This document shows, piece by piece, positions 54,945 to 64,000 of a stretch of 64,000 bases of DNA. Position 1 is the first letter of the stretch. Each line of letters starts with the position of its first letter. The stretch covers positions 159,193,869 through 159,257,868 of the forward strand of contig NC_084463.1 of assembly GCF_027409185.1 (NCBI RefSeq). The letters are read 5' to 3'. A program made the translations under genes and the position numbers. The stretch comes from Cynocephalus volans. Taxonomy: Eukaryota; Chordata; Mammalia; Dermoptera; Cynocephalidae. A model generated the notes under the pieces. The model did no database searches, had not been told where the DNA came from, and was given only the letters and a program-made list of their open reading frames with translations.

Positions 54945-56535
54945 AGTCACTTAGATGATAAGGACACTCAATTATCTGCAGAAATAATAAGGATGATCCT
55001 AAAATCCGCATGAAATCTCAAGAGGTCCCAAATAGCCAAAACAATATTGAAAAAGAAGAATGACATTGAAGGACTCACACTTCCCCATTTCAAAACTTAC
55101 TATAAAGCTACAATAATCAAAACAGTGTGGTATTGGCATAAGGATAGACACACAGATCAATGGAATAGAATGGAGAGTCTAGAAATAAACCCATATATCT
55201 ATGGTCCAGCAATTTTTGACAAGGATGCCAAGACCATTCAATAGGAAAAGAGTAGTCTTTTCAACAAATAGTGCTGGGACAACTGGATATCCACATGCAA
55301 AATAATGAAGTTGGATCCTTACCTCACACCATACACAAAAATTAACTCAAAATGGATCAGTGACATAATATAAGAGCTAAAACTATAAAATTCTTAGAAG
55401 AAAACATAGGGGATATTTACTTGACCTTGCATTTGGCAATGGTTTCTTAGATATGACACCAAAAGGACAAGCAACAAAAGAAAAAAATAGATAAATTAGA
55501 CTTTGTCAAATTAAAAAACTTGTGCTCATGAAAGAACATTATCAAGAGAGTGAAGAAACCCACAGGATAGGAGAAAATATTTGCAAAGTTTATATCTGAT
55601 GAGGGTCTAGTGTTTATAGTATATGAAGATTTCTTACAATTCAACAACAAAAAGACAAATATCCAATTAAAAAATGAGCAAAGAATTTGATAGACATTTC
55701 TCCAGAGAAGATATACAAATATCCAATAAGCACATGAAAAGATGTTCAACATCCTTACTTATTAGGTAAATGCAAATTAAAACCACAATGAGATACCAGT
55801 TCACACCCACTGGGATAGATTCATTCATAAAAAAATAAAAATAGCAAGTGTTGGCAAAGATGTGGAGAAACTGGAACCCTCATACGTTGCTAGTGGGAAT
55901 ATAAAATGGTACAGCCACTATGGAAAACAGTTTGGCGATTTCTCAACAAGTTAAACATAGAATTACCATATCACTCAGCAATTCCACTCCTAGACATATA
56001 CCCAAAAGAAGTGACAACAGGTGTTCCAACAAAAACTCACACACAAATGTTCATAGGAGCACTACTCACAATAGCCCAAAGGTGGAAACAATCCAAATGT
56101 CTAAACTGATAAATGGAGAAACAAACTGTGATATATCCAGACAGTGGAATATTACTTGGCCGTAAAAAGGAATGAAGCACTGACACGTGCTACAACATGG
56201 ATGAACCTTGGATATATCATTCTAAGAGAAAGAAGCCAGACATGAGAGACCCCAGATTCTATGATTCCATTTACATGGAAAGTTTAGAATAGGCAAATCC
56301 ATACAGAAGAAAACAGACCAGTGGTCACTAGGGGCTGGGGCGAGGAGAATTGGAAGTAACTGATAGGTACAGGGGTTTCCCTTTAGGGTGATGAAAATAT
56401 TCTGTCATTAGATGGAGGTGACGGTTTCACATGATGAGTGTACATTAAATGCCACTGAATTGTATACTTTAAAATGGTTAAAATGGTGGATTTAATGTTC
56501 TGTGTATTTTAGCATAATGCTTAAAAAAGTTGTAA
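54945..56535 (+). mobile_element. L1 fragment: ORF2 C-terminal part and 3' UTR
   Basis: Frames at 55047-55244 and 55906-56109 read as L1 ORF2 pieces (aaaacagtgtggtattggca, gagataccagttcacaccca), with stops between. Ends in 3' UTR text. Confidence 0.78.
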
Positions 56536-56542
56536 GGAAATT

Positions 56543-56619
56543 TTATAACACCAAAGTCAAGGTTCAGATCCCCTTACCAGCCAGCCACCAAAATTAATTA
56601 ATTAATTAATTAATTAATT
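56543..56619 (+). mobile_element. tRNA-Ile-derived SINE, 5'-truncated
   Basis: ataacaccaaagtcaaggtt, cagatccccttaccagccag, then an (AATT)n tail of about 7 units. Confidence 0.8.
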
Positions 56620-59417
56620 GAATTAGAACAAAAACTTGTAAGAAGAGGCACGAAGGTCAGATAATTCAGTTGCTCAACGGAGGCAGGTTTATGGGTCTGC
56701 TTCTCTATGAATCTCACGGTTTCCCCTCATGGTTTAAAGACACCTGCCACAGCTTTCTGCTTATCCTCACATGACAATATCCAAAGGAGGAAAGAAGGTG
56801 GACAGAGGCTTCTTCTCGACGGCCTTGTTCATTGTTTTCGGGGAGAAGAATCTTTCCAAGGAGCTCCCCAGCAGACTGCGCCTTAGATTCGCATTAACTT
56901 GAGCTGGGTCACATGTAGACCCATAACCCAAACACTACAGAAAGAGCAGATTCCAGTGGTGGGGTTAGACCAGTTACACTCCATCTCCTGAGGCTGGGTG
57001 AGGGGCTCCCCTTCCTTTAGCTCATTGCTGCCCAACAAAATTGGGGCTCATTACAAGGAAGGAAAGGGACATAGCTCTTTGATAGGTGATGGTATGCGGC
57101 ACATCCTTCTTCTATAATAATATTATCTAAAACATTTTTTGGAAACTCCCCTACATCACTCTCAGAAAAAGTAGTTCAAGTGGGCTGACCCCCTAACCCC
57201 CAAGTTTCAGGGGTGGGCAATAGGAGTCAAAACAATGACTCAGGAACGGGCACATGACCCAGCCAAGTTAATGAGGTGCATCCTTTGAACTCTTCCAGAA
57301 TTTACCAGGCAAGGTGCATTCACTATCAGTTGAGCTTACTAAACTACCAGATTATAAACCTGAAGTCACTATGGTGTTCATCTTGGCCAACACATAGTGG
57401 ATTTTGCCTGTAAATGAAGCCATTGCAGAAGGCAGAGCCAAGAGGGAGAGAAATGACATTCCTGATCGTACCATGCGTGCTCCAGAAATCAGCTGAGCCT
57501 GAAGCCAGTGTAGCCTAGGACTTCTCAGATACGTGGACAAATACTTTCTCTTTTTCACTTGATCCAGTGTGCAGTTGGTGTCTATCACCTGCAATTGAGG
57601 AGCCCTAAATGATACAGGAGGCAAGCAGGGGCCAGATCATCAAGGGCCTGAATGTGAAGCTAATTAGTTTGAACTTTATCCTTGGTTAACTGGCATTCGT
57701 GGTTGGGGTTTAAGCAGGAAAAAGACATGACCAGATATATAAGACATGGTTCCTGTTATAGAAATTGGGGAGCCCATCCTCTGCCCTTGGATAGGCCAAA
57801 GTCAGATCTACCACATTATTCTGTTTAAAGCAGGAGGAATTACCAAATCCCTCCAGACATACTACTGCCAACTTTATCACTGGGAGTCTCTAAATCAAAA
57901 GAGTTTAATGAAAGATGGTACCATTTCCTGAGTAATAAACCAAACAGCCGTGGAAAGCAGGTTTGGATTTATGATGCCCCCAAGACCCAAGCGGTGCAGG
58001 AAGAAATCCTATCTGAAAAGAGAAGTCCCGAGCCATGCAAATGGGGAGTAGGGTAGCAGGGTGGGGAGGGGCACCTTTTTAAATACAGGTTCATACTTAT
58101 TGCTTCCAGAAACTTTTGGGGTTTTTTTCAAAGCTGTGCTTAAGAAGTCACCGAATGAGGGAACCAGCAGGTCCCACGGCTTTCATTCTTCCAACTGAGT
58201 GTCGACTGGTGGGTCCAGCACATTCATCCTTACTCTGGGTTCTGGATTCCAGTCATCACCAGAGCGAGCTGGGCTGGCAGGACGTGGACACCAGTGCCCT
58301 GCTGGCTGAAGCCCAGGACTTAGCTCTAGACAACAGGATGCAGGAAGGAACCCAGAAGCAAAACCTCCTCCTGTGGAAAGGGGTGGAGTCTTCCTTAGGA
58401 AGAGAGAAGTTATCTTCCTTAGAGACTGGGAAGGAAATTCATGAACACACACAAGGTGAATCTGAGGGCCAGAAGACGAGAGTCCACGAAGATGCTGTCC
58501 TTGAGGAGGCCAAGTCATATGCTGCTTTTCATTTATTTATTTGTTTGTTTTTGTTGGCTGTCCTGTAGAGTGATCTAGACCCTTGACCTTGGTGTTATAA
58601 GGCTGTGCTCTAACCAAACTGAGTTAACTGGCCAGGCCTATATGCTACTTCTCTGTGTCCTAAGGGAGAATGTCAAGGTGAGTCACAATTGTAACCTCTG
58701 CTTCTTTTATAATGTAAATTCCTTCTGAAAATGCCCTAACTCAGTGTTTTGCGAACATTAGTGTTCATGGAAATCGGGTATAGGGCTTATCATAAATACA
58801 GATTCCCAGAATCCTTCTGTACAGATTCTGATTTAGTAGAAAAAATGTGCAGTTGTTGTTTATACCTGTTCAGCATCCTTCACCTCTTCTTTTGCTATCC
58901 TTTGGGGAGAAAAATTGGGGACAAAATACATAAGCATTTATTCATTAGCTCCCATCCCCATCGGTCAATGATGGCCCCACAGCATCGATTCCCCCCACTT
59001 CTAGAATGTACATGTGTTAGTGCTGAGCAGGTTCCCACAAGACTCCCGTGCTGCTGTGTCAGAGAAGCCCCAGGGCAAGACGCAAAAGGTACAAGGTGTG
59101 AGACAAATGCAGTCAGGCTTTACCTGCTCAAAGTTGGCAAATCCTGCATGAAACAGGGTGTGGCAGCAGAGGCTTGAAAAAGAGGTATGGCCAAGGGGAT
59201 CCGAAGAAATGCAGAAGAGATTTCCTGTATTCCTCTTCTTGAACTCTCAGATCTGCCCAGGCCCTCCATTCCAAGTCCAATCCATCATGAGAGGACTCGT
59301 GGAACAAGCGATATTCATAGTCTTCCTCCTGTATCGCCTTTCTCGATCTCTCTCACTCACACTCAGCATTTTGCTTGCCTGGTAAAGCGACCCTGCGGTG
59401 AAGAAAACACCACCACT
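56620..59417. other. Intergenic, unassigned plus one SINE
   Basis: Old repeat-like text near 56650-56940 and 57620-57740, plus the SINE at 58528. A 150-codon frame at 58116-58568 runs into the SINE and shows no known domain. Confidence 0.45.
58528..58639 (-). mobile_element. tRNA-Ile-derived SINE, monomer
   Basis: Antisense: ttgttggctgtcctgtagag, acccttgaccttggtgttat, aaccaaactgagttaactgg, ccaggcc. Duplication atatgctgctt and atatgctactt. Confidence 0.85.
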
Positions 59418-59500
59418 AAGTGATCGGACTAGTGGGGATTTGAACCCACGCAGCTTGTCCCCAGAGCTTAGGCTTTTAACCACTACAAAGCCTATAGTAC
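59418..59500 (-). mobile_element. MIR SINE head (tRNA-like part)
   Basis: tggggatttgaacccacgca, then gcttaggcttttaaccacta: antisense MIR tRNA-related head. Confidence 0.65.
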
Positions 59501-59569
59501 AGTGTCGAGGAAAACATCAGGGTAGTTGGCATGCTGATCGGTGAGAAAGAATGCCAAAACTGATTAGCG

Positions 59570-60685
59570 ATGTCTGCCATGAGCAAGGAAGTTGGTCGAT
59601 ATGACACCAAAAGCACAAGCAACCAAAGAGAAAATAGATAAATAGGACTACATCAAAATTAAAAACTATTGTGGTGCAAATGATACCCTTAAAAGAGTGA
59701 AAAGACAATCCACAGAATGGGAGAAAATGTTTGCAAACCATATATCTGAGAAGAGGCTGATATCCAGAATATACAAGAAACTCTCACAGCTCAACAATAC
59801 AAACACTAATAACGCAGTCTTTTAAAAATCAGCAAAGGATTTGAATAGGCTTTTCTCCAGAGAAGATATACAAGTGGCGAAAAAAGCACATGAAAAGATG
59901 TGTAATGTCATTAGTCACTGGGAAATGCTAATTGAAAGCACTGTGAGATACCACTGTGCGTCCACTAGGATAGCGGTAATATGCAAGATAGACAATAACA
60001 AGTGTTGGCAAGGGTGTGGAGAAATCGGATCCCTCTCACACGGCTGGTGGGAATGTATGAAGCAGCAGCTGTGGAAAACAGTTTGGCAGTTCCCCAATAA
60101 GTTGAACAGAATTACCATATCACTCAACAATTCCACTCCCAGGCATATGCCCAAAAGAATTGAAAACAGATGTTCAAACAAAAACTTGCACATGAGTGCT
60201 CATAGCAGCTCTAGGCACAATAGCCAAAAGGTGGAAACAACCCAAGTGTTCATCACTGATGAATGGAAATAAATGTCATGTATACAAGTAATTGAATATT
60301 ATCCAGTAGTAAAAAGAAAAAAAGTACAGACACATGTTACAACATGGGTGAACCTAGAAAATATTGTGCTAGTAAGAAGAAGCCAGTCACAATAGGTCAC
60401 ATACTTTATGATTCCATTTATACGAAATGTCCAGATGACACAAATTTATGGAGACAGAAAGTGGATTAGTGGTTGCTTAGGGACTGGGGGCAAGGGAGAA
60501 GAACAGATGGGGTGTGACTGCTAATGGGTATTGGGTTCCTTTTAGGGGGAGCAAAAATGTTCGAAAATTAGATCATAGTGATGATAGTATAACCCTGCGA
60601 ATATATTAAAGAACATTGATGTGCACATTAAATGAGTGATTTATATGGAATATAAATTATATCTCAATAAAGCTATTTTTCAAAA
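59570..60685 (+). mobile_element. L1 fragment: ORF2 C-terminal part and 3' UTR
   Basis: atgacaccaaaagcacaagc to aataaagctattttt. The 59841-60272 frame reads as an L1 ORF2 C-terminal piece. Inactive. Confidence 0.78.
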
Positions 60686-60819
60686 CTTGAAAGTTTCAAG
60701 TCCTAGGAAACCTCTCAATCCTGGGTAAACCAGGAGTATTCATCCTCCTATGGCCACCTTTATCTCCAAAATATTTTTTTAAAAAAGAAGTAGAATAGAG
60801 TTGGGAAGAGAACACAGTG

Positions 60820-61370
60820 TCTGGAGTATTAGTCAGCTTTTTGCTGTGGCAATGCTATGTAACAAACAACCCTGAAACTCAACCATTTATAATGGCAAAC
60901 ATTTATTTCTTGCTCACAAGTCTGGGGGTCAATCGTAGCTCGACTGGACCAGCTGGTCTCAGCTGGACTTGGCTCCAGACTGTGAGTTGGATTTGGGTCT
61001 GCTCCAGGTCTCTCATTCCAGGACCCAGGCTGGAGTAACAACATACCCCTGGAGCATGCTCTTCTCATGGTGCATGGCACAAGCACAAGAAGACAAGCCA
61101 CACCACACAAATGCTACAAAGCCTCAACCAGGACACAGCTTACTTCATGCCTGCTCACATTCCATTGGCCAAGGCAAGTCACATGGCCAAGCTCAAAGTC
61201 AAGGGGGTGGGAAAGTATTCACGGCCTAATGACAGACACTGAAAAATCTCAAGGTAATGGGACTGGACATGTAATCTAATTATAGGTGGAATCGTTGGAA
61301 TCGTTGGAATCAGGAAGCCAATCTACCACGGCTGCTGGGCCAAATACTTGCCATTCCTGCTCTATGAGAC
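60820..61370. mobile_element. LTR-like medium-repetitive element
   Basis: attagtcagctttttgctgt, aacatttatttcttgctcac, cattccattggccaaggcaa: style of an old LTR or DNA element. Contains a short 9-base tandem motif (tggaatcgt) near 61288. Family not assigned. Confidence 0.4.
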
Positions 61371-61462
61371 ATTAGGGGAGCACGTCCAGTAGAATTTTGA
61401 TCTATTTTGTCTAATGTCTGCTGCATTAGGATCTTTTTCTAAAAAATGGAAATGACATTTTA

Positions 61463-61569
61463 TTTTATTATTATTATTGTTTTGGCAGCTGGCCGGTACC
61501 AGGATCTAAACCTTTGACCTCGGTGTTACCAGCACCACATTCTAACCAAGTGAGCTAACTGGCCAGCCC
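61463..61569 (-). mobile_element. tRNA-Ile-derived SINE, monomer
   Basis: Antisense: ttggcagctggccggtacca, ggatctaaacctttgacctc, ggtgttaccagcaccacatt, gctaactggccagccc. Duplication gaaatgacatttta and gaaaatgacatttta. Confidence 0.9.
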
Positions 61570-61584
61570 GAAAATGACATTTTA

Positions 61585-62317
61585 AATTCTGATTATAACA
61601 GTAAAAATATCAGACAATACAGAAAAGTTTATAATGTAACACTTGCCATAATCCTACCGTTCAGAGTTAACTGATGTTAATATCTTCATGCTCATTCTTT
61701 TACAATTTCTTACATATGCATAATTACACCAATACTATTTTTAACATAATCAGAATCATGATATACGTACTACTTTGTAATCTTATCAGTTAAAATTTCA
61801 TTAATCCCTTTCTATATAAAAATATAAATCATTATTTTTAATGTTTAAATGAATTTTATGATACTTGCTACATTTTGAATCTGTTTATAAACATTTTTTC
61901 ACCAATAATTCTGCAATCATAACAGATTTATTTCCATTTCTCATGTTTTACTTCCAATCTGTATCAATATTTTATGCACACTTTTGCTTCAACATAATCA
62001 TGTTGTATATAAGTTTGTGGGTTTTCACACTTAACATTATTTTATAAATGCTTTCCCATGTTGTTACAATTTGCATATTTATTCTTTTTGGTGTTGCCTA
62101 ACACAACATCATTTCATTAGCCAGTTCCTGAGGTTGGATATTGTGGTTATTTCTAGCATTTTTACTATTAGTTTCATTCATTCCAGAAATTCTGACTGCA
62201 TTTAATTGGCTATCTGAGATTTTTCTGTCTTCTTTTCCACCATTTTTCCCTCTTGTCGAGCAGAGGTGGAACAGCCATTGACACTTTCCAACTACTGGAT
62301 TCAGAAGTTGTTTTGTA
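61585..62317. other. Intergenic AT-rich, possible ancient LINE
   Basis: Text such as gttaactgatgttaatatct resembles antisense old L1, without a confident match. No gene seen. Confidence 0.35.
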
Positions 62318-62439
62318 GGGGCCGAGCCCGTAGCGCACTTGGGAGAGTGCAGCGCCGCGGGTTCGGATCCTATATAGGAATGGCCGGTGCACTCACTGGC
62401 TGAGTGCCCGTCACGAAAAAGACAAAAAAAAAAAAAAAA
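62318..62439 (+). mobile_element. Variant tRNA-derived SINE, lacking the GC hairpin
   Basis: Starts gggccgagcccgtagcgcac like the copies at 5568 and 9604, but agtgcagcg joins directly to ccgcgggttcggatcc, so the hairpin is missing. Tail tcacgaaaaagacaaaa. Duplication agaagttgttttgta and agaagtggtttagta. Confidence 0.9.
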
Positions 62440-62454
62440 AGAAGTGGTTTAGTA

Positions 62455-64000
62455 CAGTAGTGGTCATTTATTGGTACACATTCATATAGTTCGTGGCCAC
62501 TTCTCTGTACGGATAATTATTGACAGCCATCCCTGAGTAGGAATGGCTTCCAGAAATTCTGCTGCTGCCCATCAAGCTGATTCACCTCATTTTATGACAC
62601 CAGGGTGTAGAGCCAGAAAGCCATTTGGTGCTATGAGCCTGTCCTATAGTGCCCAGCACTGGAAGCACATCTGCGCAGCGGAGGAGAAACAATGTTTGAA
62701 ATGCACACAGCTAGAAGCTAGTCTGTGGAAAGTAGTGCCCACATCTCCTGCTATGTGGCAAAAAGCCAGTCTGCAAGGAGAGAGTAAGGCTGACACGCAG
62801 AAAGAGACAGAGACCAGGGTGGCACTCATGTCCTGGGTCCAGTTTTTCCTAAAGTCTGTCTGTATCCCTGCCCTTCCCACAAGTGGGCATTCAGCCCTTG
62901 CTTAAATTCTGTGAGCCAATATATCCCCTATTTTGTATGAGCTGGTTTGAGTTGAGATTTTTGCAACAAGAACCCTGAAGTGCAGGCACCAATCTAGTGT
63001 TAACACCACGGGTCCTTGGCCAAGGCTGAAACTATAAAGATGAACGATAAATGGACCTGCCTTCTAGGAGCCCACAAACAATGAGGGACTAGAACATGCA
63101 AACAAATAATTACAGTACCACATGCCAAGACTCATGGTAGAGGTGCTCCAACTGATGCAGAAGCCAAGAGAAGGAGACTTCTGACCACATGCACAAGATA
63201 AGTCAAGTTCACCTAGGAGTGATAGCCTGCTAAGTTCTAGGGAGTGAAAAGTTCAAGAGCTGACCTGCTATCGGCATCTTTATTAGGTCATTAAGTTTCA
63301 TCTTTTGGATGCCTTAGGGTAACTCTTGGTAATAGGATTACTGAGCCAAAGAGCATGGACATATATTTATTATGGCTTTTGCCGAAGACCACTACAAAAT
63401 GCCAAGCCAGTTAGGAATCAAGTCCCCCTGCCTTACTTAGCCTTCAGACAGCCCTCTCCTCATTTAGAGCTTTGTGTCATCCACTCACGGTAGCAGCCCA
63501 CTCCCATTTTAATATCCCACAGCTGTCCGCATTCACTGTCCCCCGTCTCATCACAGGGACCCTAAAATGCCACCAACAGTAAAAGGTGTGCCAAAGGGAA
63601 ATGCCCAGCTTGGGCCTCCAGCCTAAGGGACATTATAGGGAGTGGCGTGGAACAGCAAATTGCTGGGACAGAAGCAATTCATTCTCATGTCTCCAATCAC
63701 CAGTCTGTCCTGCCTCTGTGTTAGGAATCTTATGTTCCAAGGCCAAATTTGCTAAGTCAAAAGACAAGTTACAGAGATAACTCGCCTAATAAAGTTCTAC
63801 CCTCTCTCCTCCACATGGGGCTGTCTCAACAATTAGGATCAATTCCTTAAGGAAGTTTTCATTTAGCACTGACTATGTAGCCCGTGGATGAGAATTCACA
63901 ATAACTCCATCATAGATGGTCTGGAGTTTCCCCTCATAGCTCAACACAGACAGTACTTGCTCTGGAGCAGCTGTGATAGGAAAGAGCCCTGACTGCAGTC
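62455..64000. other. Intergenic, unassigned
   Basis: Moderate GC, short open frames only (for example 62543-62905), with no recognised domain, repeat or RNA gene. Confidence 0.5.

Noticed and set aside
58116-58568. 150-codon + strand frame as a gene
   Set aside because: Its end lies in a SINE, with no splice context, no recognised domain, and stop-free by chance.

Overview
This is a mammalian chromosome segment, not a prokaryotic or viral one: genes are split by GT/AG introns, there are CpG islands, and most of the DNA is L1, SINE, LTR and DNA-transposon debris. About 25 copies of a short retroposon derived from tRNA-Ile occur as monomers, dimers and a variant form. No Alu is recognised, although two complete 7SL RNA pseudogenes are present. 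From established knowledge this matches the CYN SINE family of Dermoptera, so the likely source is a colugo such as Galeopterus. The gene content matches the RTN3-ZFTA interval of human 11q13.

Layout: 1-16375 is intron of RTN3, filled mainly by L1 fragments with nested insertions. 16376-22826 carries the last six coding exons of RTN3 (+ strand), which encode the whole reticulon homology domain. The earlier RTN3 exons lie left of the window. 22827 to about 24955 is RTN3 3' UTR with proximal and distal poly(A) signals. About 24960-28339 is the 3' UTR of ZFTA (C11orf95), read from the - strand. 28340-33563 holds all five ZFTA coding exons (673 codons plus stop), with CpG-rich DNA over its 3' half and at its first exon. 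34.7-64 kb is intergenic. I see no exon of another gene there, only L1 pieces, SINEs, two MLT1-type LTRs, a 7SL pseudogene, a U4 snRNA fragment and old low-identity repeats.

The two genes converge tail to tail, and their candidate poly(A) signals lie about 35-50 bp apart. They have no known shared pathway: RTN3 shapes endoplasmic reticulum membrane, whereas ZFTA is a nuclear zinc-finger protein. In ZFTA, exons 2-5 each carry one copy of the same C-x2-C-x14-H-x4-H finger and all introns are in phase 1, which points to exon duplication. I found no CRISPR array, operon, phage, or new multi-gene system. The most notable signals are the lineage-specific SINE structures with visible target-site duplications, the full-length 7SL copies, and the modular ZFTA gene.
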